DNA of 64,000 bases from Carettochelys insculpta (GCF_033958435.1 NC_134138.1:208329298-208393297); one strand, 5' to 3'; shown: positions 46,638 to 60,312, numbered from the stretch's first letter. Translations and numbers: made by a program. Notes: generated by a model not told the origin, from the sequence alone.

Positions 46638-49600
46638 GGCCAGAAGGGCCCCTCCCCTTCTTTTCTGCCCGCCGCTGGCGGTGGCAGGGGGACATGGCCC
46701 CCGCCAGCAGGTGGCCTGCTTTCCCAACCAGGCCCCGGGGGGCGGGAAAACTCCTGCCAGCAGATCAACAGGAAACCCCTGAAACCAACTGACGCAAAAG
46801 AGCAGGGAGCCTCCCTGCCCCCGAGCAACAAAAGCCCGACAGCCCACTTTCAGGAGTGGCATTGGGAAGCCACACCTCCCCACAAGGCAGCGCTCTGGAC
46901 CACTCATTCAGCCCCACCCAGCTGGCAAGTTTTTCTCCTGGGTGGCAGTCAGTGGAATTCAAAAGGCAGCGGCGCGCCTCACGCCAGCGTACTGCTGGCC
47001 TTTTCCCCTTTTCTTTCTGAAAATGGCCACGCTGGAAGAAAACAGCACGGGGAGAGCCACGCAAGAGCAGGCAGCAAAGAATGCAGCCCAAACGGACACT
47101 CGAGCGCATGCAAACGGGGCAGTTTGAGAAGGAGAGCCCCCTGCTGAACGAACCAGGCGTGAGTAAGTTCCTTTGGGGTGAGTGACTTGGCTTGACTGTT
47201 GCTCTGCATTTGTCTTCTCTTTCAGGTGATTTCACTGACTGTGTCCGTTGGGATTCTGAGCCTGGGACGTCTTTGAGGCATTGTTGCTTTCCTGAGCCTC
47301 GTTGGAATCAGCCTGGGGATCAGCCCTCTGTGATGTTCTTGGATTTGACAACGACTAGCAGAACCATTGCTGTAACCACGGTCCAAAGCTTCGACCTAAC
47401 GCTGTGCCAAGTGGGCCAGATGAGGGGTCTCATGAGAGCTGGTCATTCACGGAATGTCTTGTTGCTGCTGCTGCTGCTAGATCTGTATCATTTGTGGATG
47501 TGAAGTTGTCAGGGGCGGCCCTGTGCTTGGAGTTGAAGTTGGTTCCGGGAGACCACTTGAAGAGGCGTGGCGACCTCGTCGTCAGCTGAAGCTGCGCTTA
47601 ACAGGCAAAGGGCCTCATCAGACTGCAATCCCCATCTGAAGCAACAGCCTGGGAGACTGCCAGAAGCGGAATGGCTCCCTCCTCCGCCGTAGAAAGGAAG
47701 AAGGACCACGCAGAGGCGACCCACTCGTGTGCTTCTCCATTTTGAACGTGCTCCCAGACAGGAAGAAAGAATGGATTTCCCTTCACGTGAGCAAGGCTAC
47801 CAAGTGCAATTTGCACGCACATTACGCATTAGGAACCATGCAATTTGTTGTCACTTGTTTGAAGAGATTGTCCAAAGTAAGGCCTTGTTTTGGCTTTGCA
47901 AGGTTTGCAGGGTTGGCCTTTAAGTCCCAAGGGGCTCAGAAACAAAAAAAATACCCCAACGTTGGAATAAAGGACCTCATTTCCCAAAGGTAACTAGGAT
48001 TTCAGGCCTTAGACACCTGACAAGGGTGGTCGGTCCTGCCAAGAGGGCAAGGAACTGGACCCGATGCCCTCTGGAGGTCCCTTCCAGTTCTAGTGTTCCA
48101 TGCTTGTAGGCTAAGGGGACCCTGACCCTCCTCCATTTTGCCTGCGCTCTCCCGTCTCGAACCCAGCTCATCGCTTCAGGAGCGCATCTGCTACGCAAAC
48201 GCAGCCCGGAAGGGCTGCTGACCCACGCGAAGAGAGGACGTACTGCAAAGACTTTTCAGATGGCAGCTTAGTCCCCCGGCTGCAGCCTGCATCAAGAGCT
48301 TTCTGAGCGATCCGGGGCGGGCAGGGAGGAGGAGGTGGCTCTGTCCAGGGAGGCCACTGGCAGCTAGTCACTTCTGGCAGCAGGCAGCGCTCCACCCCTA
48401 ACGTGCTCCTTCTAAACGTTCAAAGAGCGCTAGTTGAAAAGAGCCCAGAACAGGGCAAGAGATGAGAAGAGGCAGAACTAGCATGGCCAAAAAGGACTCA
48501 TCCAGCAATGCTACTGCGAAGGGGAAGGCAAGAAGAAATGTCAGCTCAAGCAAGCGACACGTCTTGGGCCCTAAACACGCAGCCCAACTTGTCCCAGGCA
48601 TCCCCGAAAAGCCTCTCTCCACCAGGAGAGAAAGACAAGCCGCGCCAAAGCTCGGCCCATCCTGGTCCCAAACCTTGTTGGTCCGATTTTCAGCGTCTCA
48701 CACCTGGTAGGAACCCCCAGGGTAGAAAGCAATCCAGAAAGCAGAGACGGGAAAAGCGCAGCAGGAGAAGGCCGCAAAAGCAGGGGTTGGAACTAGCACC
48801 GGTGATGAAAAACAAGCAGTTTGTGGAAATTCCAACAATGCCCCTGGGGGAGCCCGAAAGATGGAGTCCAACTTCTCTGCGCTCCCCCCCAGAAAATCCC
48901 CTCCCCACCAGGAAAGACAGAAAGGCCATCTGGATGGAATCCAGGCCCCTCCTGGTCCCAGACGCAGCGAGGAACAAACCGTTTCCTTTTCCAGCGTGGC
49001 CAGCCGTTTAACGGCAGCACGAGGCCGCTGAGCTACTGTGAGGGAGAAGTGCCGTCGGTGCTGAAGACGCTCTCGACAGCGGCTCTACGGCATGGATCCA
49101 GCGATGGGTTTCCCGCGAGACCGCAGGTTAGCTGGAAAGAATCTTCTCTGACCGACTGTGGCACTCGCCAGGGCGTAGCGTGAAGCCCCGAGGGCTGCCG
49201 AGTAAAGTACCGATCCTCCAGAAAGCGGTCCCTCTTTTCAAACGGTTCCCCGGCCTGACAGGGCCCGGCATCCCCTGCTGCGGGGCACGTGCCGCCCGGG
49301 CATTTCCCAGGAAAGAGGCTCCAGCGCACGTCTCGGTAGGCAGAGGGCACCCGTGCCATTTGCAATCACTTGAAGGCTCCCGTCAGTTGCTCGTCCTGGG
49401 GCCAGTTGTGGATGTTTCGAAGAAGCTCCCGGCAATTGGGCCGCAACCCAAGGGACAAGGGCTCGGCACGCACCGAGCCGAAGGGCGGCCTCGTCGGCCT
49501 CTCCTGCTGTGGGGTTGTGGCCCAAAGCATCTTGCCATCACCTCCGTAAGAGGTCAGCCAAGGGCCTGTTTTGCTTGAGGGAGGCGGGGGTCCTCCGAAT

Positions 49601-49820
49601 GTGCCCTGTTCCCCCGCAGCATGTGCTGCACCCAGTGGGGTGGAAAATCCCACAGCCTGTAGCAAAGAGTCTCCTGTGGATTTTCTCATTGCTGTGCCCT
49701 TCCCTCCCCGCCGGCCAATTGGGCACACCAGGGCAGCCCGCCTTTTGGGGCGGGAAGAGAAGAGAAGAGAAGAGGCACCACCTCCAAAGGACCGCTGGCC
49801 TTCACGGGAGCGCCCACGCC

Positions 49821-49903
49821 TGTCAGGGGTGGGATTCGAACCCACGCCTCCAGGAGAGACTGCGACCTGAACGCAGCGCCTTGGACCGCTCGGCCACCCT
49901 GAC
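49821..49903 (-). tRNA. tRNA-Leu (CAG), unit 8
   Basis: Intact copy with no differences seen. Confidence 0.96.
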
Positions 49904-50045
49904 GGCCGGCTGGGCTCCTCCCTCAGCTACCTGTGGGCAGAGAGGCAGCACTCCGGCCCACTGGGAGTCAGGGCCGCTGCTGCCAACAAAAGCTCCAGCC
50001 CTGGCTGCCAAGAGGAGACGGTGGTCCCTGAAAAAGTCAGCCGCC

Positions 50046-50128
50046 TGCCAGGGGTGGGATTCGAACCCACGCCTCCAGGGGAGACTGCGACCTTAACGCA
50101 GCGCCTTAGACCGCTCGGCCACCCTGAC
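50046..50128 (-). tRNA. tRNA-Leu (AAG), unit 9
   Basis: Intact copy. The unit carries the G marker at 50914. Confidence 0.96.
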
Positions 50129-53100
50129 GGCCAGAAGGGCCCCTCCCCTTCTTTTCTGCCCGCCGCTGGCGGTGGCAGGGGGACATGGCCCCCGCCAGCA
50201 GGTGGCCTGCTTTCCCAACCAGGCCCCGGGGGGCGGGAAAACTCCTGCCAGCAGATCAACAGGAAACCCCTGAAACCAACTGACGCAAAAGAGCAGGGAG
50301 CCTCCCTGCCCCCGAGCAACAAAAGCCCGACAGCCCACTTTCAGGAGTGGCATTGGGAAGCCACACCTCCCCACAAGGCAGCGCTCTGGACCACTCATTC
50401 AGCCCCACCCAGCTGGCAAGTTTTTCTCCTGGGTGGCAGTCAGTGGAATTCAAAAGGCAGCGGCGCGCCTCACGCCAGCGTACTGCTGGCCTTTTCCCCT
50501 TTTCTTTCTGAAAATGGCCACGCTGGAAGAAAACAGCACGGGGAGAGCCACGCAAGAGCAGGCAGCAAAGAATGCAGCCCAAACGGACACTCGAGCGCAT
50601 GCAAACGGGGGAGTTTGAGAAGGAGAGCCCCCTGCTGAACGAACCAGGCGTGAGTAAGTTCCTTTGGGGTGAGTGACTTGGCTTGACTGTTGCTCTGCAT
50701 TTGTCTTCTCTTTCAGGTGATTTCACTGACTGTGTCCGTTGGGATTCTGAGCCTGGGACGTCTTTGAGGCATTGTTGCTTTCCTGAGCCTCGTTGGAATC
50801 AGCCTGGGGATCAGCCCTCTGTGATGTTCTTGGATTTGACAACGACTAGCAGAACCATTGCTGTAACCACGGTCCAAAGCTTCGACCTAACGCTGTGCCA
50901 AGTGGGCCAGATGGGGGGTCTCATGAGAGCTGGTCATTCACGGAATGTCTTGTTGCTGCTGCTGCTGCTAGATCTGTATCATTTGTGGATGTGAAGTTGT
51001 CAGGGGCGGCCCTGTGCTTGGAGTTGAAGTTGGTTCCGGGAGACCACTTGAAGAGGCGTGGCGACCTCGTCGTCAGCTGAAGCTGCGCTTAACAGGCAAA
51101 GGGCCTCATCAGACTGCAATCCCCATCTGAAGCAACAGCCTGGGAGACTGCCAGAAGCGGAATGGCTCCCTCCTCCGCCGTAGAAAGGAAGAAGGACCAC
51201 GCAGAGGCGACCCACTCGTGTGCTTCTCCATTTTGAACGTGCTCCCAGACAGGAAGAAAGAATGGATTTCCCTTCACGTGAGCAAGGCTACCAAGTGCAA
51301 TTTGCACGCACATTACGCATTAGGAACCATGCAATTTGTTGTCACTTGTTTGAAGAGATTGTCCAAAGTAAGGCCTTGTTTTGGCTTTGCAAGGTTTGCA
51401 GGGTTGGCCTTTAAGTCCCAAGGGGCTCAGAAACAAAAAAAATACCCCAACGTTGGAATAAAGGACCTCATTTCCCAAAGGTAACTAGGATTTCAGGCCT
51501 TAGACACCTGACAAGGGTGGTCGGTCCTGCCAAGAGGGCAAGGAACTGGACCCGATGCCCTCTGGAGGTCCCTTCCAGTTCTAGTGTTCCATGCTTGTAG
51601 GCTAAGGGGACCCTGACCCTCCTCCATTTTGCCTGCGCTCTCCCGTCTCGAACCCAGCTCATCGCTTCAGGAGCGCATCTGCTACGCAAACGCAGCCCGG
51701 AAGGGCTGCTGACCCACGCGAAGAGAGGACGTACTGCAAAGACTTTTCAGATGGCAGCTTAGTCCCCCGGCTGCAGCCTGCATCAAGAGCTTTCTGAGCG
51801 ATCCGGGGCGGGCAGGGAGGAGGAGGTGGCTCTGTCCAGGGAGGCCACTGGCAGCTAGTCACTTCTGGCAGCAGGCAGCGCTCCACCCCTAACGTGCTCC
51901 TTCTAAACGTTCAAAGAGCGCTAGTTGAAAAGAGCCCAGAACAGGGCAAGAGATGAGAAGAGGCAGAACTAGCATGGCCAAAAAGGACTCATCCAGCAAT
52001 GCTACTGCGAAGGGGAAGGCAAGAAGAAATGTCAGCTCAAGCAAGCGACACGTCTTGGGCCCTAAACACGCAGCCCAACTTGTCCCAGGCATCCCCGAAA
52101 AGCCTCTCTCCACCAGGAGAGAAAGACAAGCCGCGCCAAAGCTCGGCCCATCCTGGTCCCAAACCTTGTTGGTCCGATTTTCAGCGTCTCACACCTGGTA
52201 GGAACCCCCAGGGTAGAAAGCAATCCAGAAAGCAGAGACGGGAAAAGCGCAGCAGGAGAAGGCCGCAAAAGCAGGGGTTGGAACTAGCACCGGTGATGAA
52301 AAACAAGCAGTTTGTGGAAATTCCAACAATGCCCCTGGGGGAGCCCGAAAGATGGAGTCCAACTTCTCTGCGCTCCCCCCCAGAAAATCCCCTCCCCACC
52401 AGGAAAGACAGAAAGGCCATCTGGATGGAATCCAGGCCCCTCCTGGTCCCAGACGCAGCGAGGAACAAACCGTTTCCTTTTCCAGCGTGGCCAGCCGTTT
52501 AACGGCAGCACGAGGCCGCTGAGCTACTGTGAGGGAGAAGTGCCGTCGGTGCTGAAGACGCTCTCGACAGCGGCTCTACGGCATGGATCCAGCGATGGGT
52601 TTCCCGCGAGACCGCAGGTTAGCTGGAAAGAATCTTCTCTGACCGACTGTGGCACTCGCCAGGGCGTAGCGTGAAGCCCCGAGGGCTGCCGAGTAAAGTA
52701 CCGATCCTCCAGAAAGCGGTCCCTCTTTTCAAACGGTTCCCCGGCCTGACAGGGCCCGGCATCCCCTGCTGCGGGGCACGTGCCGCCCGGGCATTTCCCA
52801 GGAAAGAGGCTCCAGCGCACGTCTCGGTAGGCAGAGGGCACCCGTGCCATTTGCAATCACTTGAAGGCTCCCGTCAGTTGCTCGTCCTGGGGCCAGTTGT
52901 GGATGTTTCGAAGAAGCTCCCGGCAATTGGGCCGCAACCCAAGGGACAAGGGCTCGGCACGCACCGAGCCGAAGGGCGGCCTCGTCGGCCTCTCCTGCTG
53001 TGGGGTTGTGGCCCAAAGCATCTTGCCATCACCTCCGTAAGAGGTCAGCCAAGGGCCTGTTTTGCTTGAGGGAGGCGGGGGTCCTCCGAATGTGCCCTGT

Positions 53101-53311
53101 TCCCCCGCAGCATGTGCTGCACCCAGTGGGGTGGAAAATCCCACAGCCTGTAGCAAAGAGTCTCCTGTGGATTTTCTCATTGCTGTGCCCTTCCCTCCCC
53201 GCCGGCCAATTGGGCACACCAGGGCAGCCCGCCTTTTGGGGCGGGAAGAGAAGAGAAGAGAAGAGGCACCACCTCCAAAGGACCGCTGGCCTTCACGGGA
53301 GCGCCCACGCC

Positions 53312-53394
53312 TGTCAGGGGTGGGATTCGAACCCACGCCTCCAGGAGAGACTGCGACCTGAACGCAGCGCCTTGGACCGCTCGGCCACCCTGAC
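53312..53394 (-). tRNA. tRNA-Leu (CAG), unit 9
   Basis: Intact copy with no differences seen. Confidence 0.96.
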
Positions 53395-53536
53395 GGCCGG
53401 CTGGGCTCCTCCCTCAGCTACCTGTGGGCAGAGAGGCAGCACTCCGGCCCACTGGGAGTCAGGGCCGCTGCTGCCAACAAAAGCTCCAGCCCTGGCTGCC
53501 AAGAGGAGACGGTGGTCCCTGAAAAAGTCAGCCGCC

Positions 53537-53619
53537 TGCCAGGGGTGGGATTCGAACCCACGCCTCCAGGGGAGACTGCGACCTTAACGCAGCGCCTTAG
53601 ACCGCTCGGCCACCCTGAC
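53537..53619 (-). tRNA. tRNA-Leu (AAG), unit 10
   Basis: Intact copy. The unit carries the G marker at 54405. Confidence 0.96.
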
Positions 53620-56600
53620 GGCCAGAAGGGCCCCTCCCCTTCTTTTCTGCCCGCCGCTGGCGGTGGCAGGGGGACATGGCCCCCGCCAGCAGGTGGCCTG
53701 CTTTCCCAACCAGGCCCCGGGGGGCGGGAAAACTCCTGCCAGCAGATCAACAGGAAACCCCTGAAACCAACTGACGCAAAAGAGCAGGGAGCCTCCCTGC
53801 CCCCGAGCAACAAAAGCCCGACAGCCCACTTTCAGGAGTGGCATTGGGAAGCCACACCTCCCCACAAGGCAGCGCTCTGGACCACTCATTCAGCCCCACC
53901 CAGCTGGCAAGTTTTTCTCCTGGGTGGCAGTCAGTGGAATTCAAAAGGCAGCGGCGCGCCTCACGCCAGCGTACTGCTGGCCTTTTCCCCTTTTCTTTCT
54001 GAAAATGGCCACGCTGGAAGAAAACAGCACGGGGAGAGCCACGCAAGAGCAGGCAGCAAAGAATGCAGCCCAAACGGACACTCGAGCGCATGCAAACGGG
54101 GGAGTTTGAGAAGGAGAGCCCCCTGCTGAACGAACCAGGCGTGAGTAAGTTCCTTTGGGGTGAGTGACTTGGCTTGACTGTTGCTCTGCATTTGTCTTCT
54201 CTTTCAGGTGATTTCACTGACTGTGTCCGTTGGGATTCTGAGCCTGGGACGTCTTTGAGGCATTGTTGCTTTCCTGAGCCTCGTTGGAATCAGCCTGGGG
54301 ATCAGCCCTCTGTGATGTTCTTGGATTTGACAACGACTAGCAGAACCATTGCTGTAACCACGGTCCAAAGCTTCGACCTAACGCTGTGCCAAGTGGGCCA
54401 GATGGGGGGTCTCATGAGAGCTGGTCATTCACGGAATGTCTTGTTGCTGCTGCTGCTGCTAGATCTGTATCATTTGTGGATGTGAAGTTGTCAGGGGCGG
54501 CCCTGTGCTTGGAGTTGAAGTTGGTTCCGGGAGACCACTTGAAGAGGCGTGGCGACCTCGTCGTCAGCTGAAGCTGCGCTTAACAGGCAAAGGGCCTCAT
54601 CAGACTGCAATCCCCATCTGAAGCAACAGCCTGGGAGACTGCCAGAAGCGGAATGGCTCCCTCCTCCGCCGTAGAAAGGAAGAAGGACCACGCAGAGGCG
54701 ACCCACTCGTGTGCTTCTCCATTTTGAACGTGCTCCCAGACAGGAAGAAAGAATGGATTTCCCTTCACGTGAGCAAGGCTACCAAGTGCAATTTGCACGC
54801 ACATTACGCATTAGGAACCATGCAATTTGTTGTCACTTGTTTGAAGAGATTGTCCAAAGTAAGGCCTTGTTTTGGCTTTGCAAGGTTTGCAGGGTTGGCC
54901 TTTAAGTCCCAAGGGGCTCAGAAACAAAAAAAATACCCCAACGTTGGAATAAAGGACCTCATTTCCCAAAGGTAACTAGGATTTCAGGCCTTAGACACCT
55001 GACAAGGGTGGTCGGTCCTGCCAAGAGGGCAAGGAACTGGACCCGATGCCCTCTGGAGGTCCCTTCCAGTTCTAGTGTTCCATGCTTGTAGGCTAAGGGG
55101 ACCCTGACCCTCCTCCATTTTGCCTGCGCTCTCCCGTCTCGAACCCAGCTCATCGCTTCAGGAGCGCATCTGCTACGCAAACGCAGCCCGGAAGGGCTGC
55201 TGACCCACGCGAAGAGAGGACGTACTGCAAAGACTTTTCAGATGGCAGCTTAGTCCCCCGGCTGCAGCCTGCATCAAGAGCTTTCTGAGCGATCCGGGGC
55301 GGGCAGGGAGGAGGAGGTGGCTCTGTCCAGGGAGGCCACTGGCAGCTAGTCACTTCTGGCAGCAGGCAGCGCTCCACCCCTAACGTGCTCCTTCTAAACG
55401 TTCAAAGAGCGCTAGTTGAAAAGAGCCCAGAACAGGGCAAGAGATGAGAAGAGGCAGAACTAGCATGGCCAAAAAGGACTCATCCAGCAATGCTACTGCG
55501 AAGGGGAAGGCAAGAAGAAATGTCAGCTCAAGCAAGCGACACGTCTTGGGCCCTAAACACGCAGCCCAACTTGTCCCAGGCATCCCCGAAAAGCCTCTCT
55601 CCACCAGGAGAGAAAGACAAGCCGCGCCAAAGCTCGGCCCATCCTGGTCCCAAACCTTGTTGGTCCGATTTTCAGCGTCTCACACCTGGTAGGAACCCCC
55701 AGGGTAGAAAGCAATCCAGAAAGCAGAGACGGGAAAAGCGCAGCAGGAGAAGGCCGCAAAAGCAGGGGTTGGAACTAGCACCGGTGATGAAAAACAAGCA
55801 GTTTGTGGAAATTCCAACAATGCCCCTGGGGGAGCCCGAAAGATGGAGTCCAACTTCTCTGCGCTCCCCCCCAGAAAATCCCCTCCCCACCAGGAAAGAC
55901 AGAAAGGCCATCTGGATGGAATCCAGGCCCCTCCTGGTCCCAGACGCAGCGAGGAACAAACCGTTTCCTTTTCCAGCGTGGCCAGCCGTTTAACGGCAGC
56001 ACGAGGCCGCTGAGCTACTGTGAGGGAGAAGTGCCGTCGGTGCTGAAGACGCTCTCGACAGCGGCTCTACGGCATGGATCCAGCGATGGGTTTCCCGCGA
56101 GACCGCAGGTTAGCTGGAAAGAATCTTCTCTGACCGACTGTGGCACTCGCCAGGGCGTAGCGTGAAGCCCCGAGGGCTGCCGAGTAAAGTACCGATCCTC
56201 CAGAAAGCGGTCCCTCTTTTCAAACGGTTCCCCGGCCTGACAGGGCCCGGCATCCCCTGCTGCGGGGCACGTGCCGCCCGGGCATTTCCCAGGAAAGAGG
56301 CTCCAGCGCACGTCTCGGTAGGCAGAGGGCACCCGTGCCATTTGCAATCACTTGAAGGCTCCCGTCAGTTGCTCGTCCTGGGGCCAGTTGTGGATGTTTC
56401 GAAGAAGCTCCCGGCAATTGGGCCGCAACCCAAGGGACAAGGGCTCGGCACGCACCGAGCCGAAGGGCGGCCTCGTCGGCCTCTCCTGCTGTGGGGTTGT
56501 GGCCCAAAGCATCTTGCCATCACCTCCGTAAGAGGTCAGCCAAGGGCCTGTTTTGCTTGAGGGAGGCGGGGGTCCTCCGAATGTGCCCTGTTCCCCCGCA

Positions 56601-56802
56601 GCATGTGCTGCACCCAGTGGGGTGGAAAATCCCACAGCCTGTAGCAAAGAGTCTCCTGTGGATTTTCTCATTGCTGTGCCCTTCCCTCCCCGCCGGCCAA
56701 TTGGGCACACCAGGGCAGCCCGCCTTTTGGGGCGGGAAGAGAAGAGAAGAGAAGAGGCACCACCTCCAAAGGACCGCTGGCCTTCACGGGAGCGCCCACG
56801 CC

Positions 56803-56885
56803 TGTCAGGGGTGGGATTCGAACCCACGCCTCCAGGAGAGACTGCGACCTGAACGCAGCGCCTTGGACCGCTCGGCCACCCTGAC
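56803..56885 (-). tRNA. tRNA-Leu (CAG), unit 10
   Basis: Intact copy, and the last clean gene before the indel-rich interval that begins near 56970. Confidence 0.95.
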
Positions 56886-56969
56886 GGCCGGCTGGGCTCC
56901 TCCCTCAGCTACCTGTGGGCAGAGAGGCAGCACTCCGGCCCACTGGGAGTCAGGGCCGCTGCTGCCAAC

Positions 56970-59700
56970 AAAAAGCTCCAGCCCTGGCTGCCAAGAGGAG
57001 ACGGTGGTCCCTGAAAAAGTCAGCCGCCTGCCAGGGGTGGGATTCGAACCCCACGCCTCCAGGGGAGACTGCGACCTTAACGCAGCGCCTTAGACCCGCT
57101 CGGCCACCCTGACGGCCAGAAGGGCCCCCTCCCCTTCTTTTCTGCCCGCCGCTGGCGGTGGCAGGGGGGACATGGCCCCCGCCAGCAGGTGGCCTGCTTT
57201 CCCAACCAGGCCCCGGGGGGCGGGGAAAACTCCTGCCAGCAGATCAACAGGAAACCCCCTGAAACCAACTGACGCAAAAGAGCAGGGAGCCTCCCTGCCC
57301 CCGAGCAACAAAAGCCCGACAGCCCACTTTCAGGAGTGGCATTGGGAAGCCACACCTCCCCACAAGGCAGCGCTCTGGACCACTCATTCAGCCCCACCCA
57401 GCTGGCAAGTTTTTCTCCTGGGTGGCAGTCAGTGGAATTCAAAAGGCAGCGGCGCGCCTCACGCCAGCGTACTGCTGGCCTTTTCCCCTTTTCTTTCTGA
57501 AAATGGCCACGCTGGAAGAAAACAGCACGGGGAGAGCCACGCAAGAGCAGGCAGCAAAGAATGCAGCCCAAACGGACACTCGAGCGCATGCAAACGGGGG
57601 AGTTTGAGAAGGAGAGCCCCCCCTGCTGAACGAACCAGGCGTGAGTAAGTTCCTTTGGGGTGAGTGACTTGGCTTGACTGTTGCTCTGCATTTGTCTTCT
57701 CTTTCAGGTGATTTCACTGACTGTGTCCGTTGGGATTCTGAGCCTGGGACGTCTTTGAGGCATTGTTGCTTTCCTGAGCCTCGTTGGAATCAGCCTGGGG
57801 ATCAGCCCTCTGTGATGTTCTTGGATTTGACAACGACTAGCAGAACCATTGCTGTAACCACGGTCCAAAGCTTCGACCTAACGCTGTGCCAAGTGGGCCA
57901 GATGAGGGGTCTCATGAGAGCTGGTCATTCACGGAATGTCTTGTTGCTGCTGCTGCTGCTAGATCTGTATCATTTGTGGATGTGAAGTTGTCAGGGGCGG
58001 CCCCTGTGCTTGGAGTTGAAGTTGGTTCCGGGAGACCACTTGAAGAGGCGTGGCGACCTCGTCGTCAGCTGAAGCTGCGCTTAACAGGCAAAGGGCCTCA
58101 TCAGACTGCAATCCCCATCTGAAGCAACAGCCTGGGAGACTGCCAGAAGCGGAATGGCTCCCTCCTCCGCCGTAGAAAGGAAGAAGGACCACGCAGAGGC
58201 CGACCCACTCGTGTGCTTCTCCATTTTGAAACGTGCTCCCAGACAGGAAGAAAGAATGGATTTCCCTTCACGTGAGCAAGGCTACCAAGTGCCAATTTGC
58301 ACGCACATTACGCATTAGGAACCATGCAATTTGTTGTCACTTGTTTGAAGAGATTGTCCAAAGTAAGGCCTGTTTTGGCTTTGCAAGGTTTGCAGGGTTG
58401 GCCTTTAAGTCCCAAGGGGCTCAGAAACAAAAAAAATACCCCAACGTTGGAATAAAGGACCTCATTTCCCAAAGGTAACTAGGATTTCAGGCCTTAGACA
58501 CCTGACAAGGGTGGTCGGTCCTGCCAAGAGGGCAAGGAACTGGACCCGATGCCCTCTGGAGGTCCCTTCCAGTTCTAGTGTTCCATGCTTGTAGGCTAAG
58601 GGGACCCTGACCCTCCTCCATTTTGCCTGCGCTCTCCCGTCTCGAACCCAGCTCATCGCTTCAGGAGCGCATCTGCTACGCAAAACGCAGCCCGGAAGGG
58701 CTGCTGACCCACGCGAAGAGAGGACGTACTGCAAAGACTTTTCAGATGGCAGCTTAGTCCCCCGGCTGCAGCCTGCATCAAGAGCTTTCTGAGCGATCCG
58801 GGGCGGGCAGGGAGGTAGGAGGTGGCTCTGTCCAGGGAGGCCACTGGCAGCTAGTCACTTCTGGCAGCAGGCAGCGCTCCACCCCTAACGTGCTCCTTCT
58901 AAACGTTCAAAGAGCGCTAGTTGAAAAGAGCCAGAACAGGGCAAGAGATGAGAAGAGGCAGAACTAGCATGGCCAAAAAGGACTCATCCAGCAATGCTAC
59001 TGCGAAGGGGGAAGGCAAGAAGAAATGTCAGCTCAAGCAAGCGACACGTCTTGGGCCCTAAACACGCAGCCCAACTTGTCCCAGGCATCCCCGAAAAGCC
59101 TCTCTCCACCAGGAGAGAAAGACAAGCCGCGCCAAAGCTCGGCCCATCCTGGTCCCAAACCTTGTTGGTCCGATTTTCAGCGTCTCACACCTGGTAGGAA
59201 CCCCCAGGGTAGAAAGCAATCCAGAAAGCAGAGACGGGAAAAGCGCAGCAGGAGAAGGCCGCAAAAGCAGGGGTTGGAACTAGCACCTGGTGATGAAAAC
59301 AAGCAGTTTGTGGAAATTCCAACAATGCCCCTGGGGAGCCCGAAAGATGGAGTCCAACTTCTCTGCGCTCCCCCCCAGAAAATCCCCTCCCCACCAGGAA
59401 AGACAGAAAGGCCATCTGGATGGAATCCAGGCCCCTCCTGGTCCCAGACGCAGCGAGGAACAAACCGTTTCCTTTTCCAGCGTGGCCAGCCGTTTAACGG
59501 CAGCACGAGGCCGCTGAGCTACTGTGAGGGAGAAGTGCCGTCGGTGCTGAAGACGCTCTCGACAGCGGCTCTACGGCATGGATCCAGCGATGGGTTTCCC
59601 GCGAGACCGCAGGTTAGCTGGAAAGAATCTTCTCTGACCGACTGTGGCACTCGCCAGGGCGTAGCGTGAAGCCCCGAGGGCTGCCGAGTAAAGTACCCGA
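56970..59700. other. Indel-rich interval, probable unpolished sequence
   Basis: Compared with the other units this stretch has about 17 one- or two-base insertions and 4 one-base deletions, mostly in homopolymers. Insertions include sites near 56970, 57050, 57095, 57125, 57165, 57223, 57255, 57617, 58001, 58200, 58230, 58292, 58683, 58816, 59009 and 59695. Deletions are near 58370, 58930, 59295 and 59333. These, with a 5-bp microsatellite gain, account for unit 11 being 3,509 bp. Units 3-9 are all exactly 3,491 bp. Confidence 0.85.
57029..57113 (-). tRNA. tRNA-Leu (AAG), unit 11, two inserted bases
   Basis: 85 nt instead of 83. One extra C falls in the T-stem/B-box side (gaaccccacg near 57050) and one in the D-arm/A-box side (agacccgctc near 57095). 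As written, both internal promoters and both arms would be damaged. Because the surrounding 2.7 kb is full of similar homopolymer insertions, I read these as sequencing or assembly errors over a normal gene and not as true mutations. Confidence 0.75.
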
Positions 59701-60312
59701 TCCTCCAGAAAGCGGTCCCTCTTTTCAAACGGTTCCCCGGCCTGACAGGGCCCGGCATCCCCTGCTGCGGGGCACGTGCCGCCCGGGCATTTCCCAGGAA
59801 AGAGGCTCCAGCGCACGTCTCGGTAGGCAGAGGGCACCCGTGCCATTTGCAATCACTTGAAGGCTCCCGTCAGTTGCTCGTCCTGGGGCCAGTTGTGGAT
59901 GTTTCGAAGAAGCTCCCGGCAATTGGGCCGCAACCCAAGGGACAAGGGCTCGGCACGCACCGAGCCGAAGGGCGGCCTCGTCGGCCTCTCCTGCTGTGGG
60001 GTTGTGGCCCAAAGCATCTTGCCATCACCTCCGTAAGAGGTCAGCCAAGGGCCTGTTTTGCTTGAGGGAGGCGGGGGTCCTCCGAATGTGCCCTGTTCCC
60101 CCGCAGCATGTGCTGCACCCAGTGGGGTGGAAAATCCCACAGCCTGTAGCAAAGAGTCTCCTGTGGATTTTCTCATTGCTGTGCTCTTCCCTCCCCGCCG
60201 GCCAATTGGGCACACCAGGGCAGCCCGCCTTTTGGGGCGGGAAGAGAAGAGGCGAGAAGAGAAGAGGCACCACCTCCAAAGGACCGCTGGCCTTCACGGG
60301 AGCGCCCACGCC

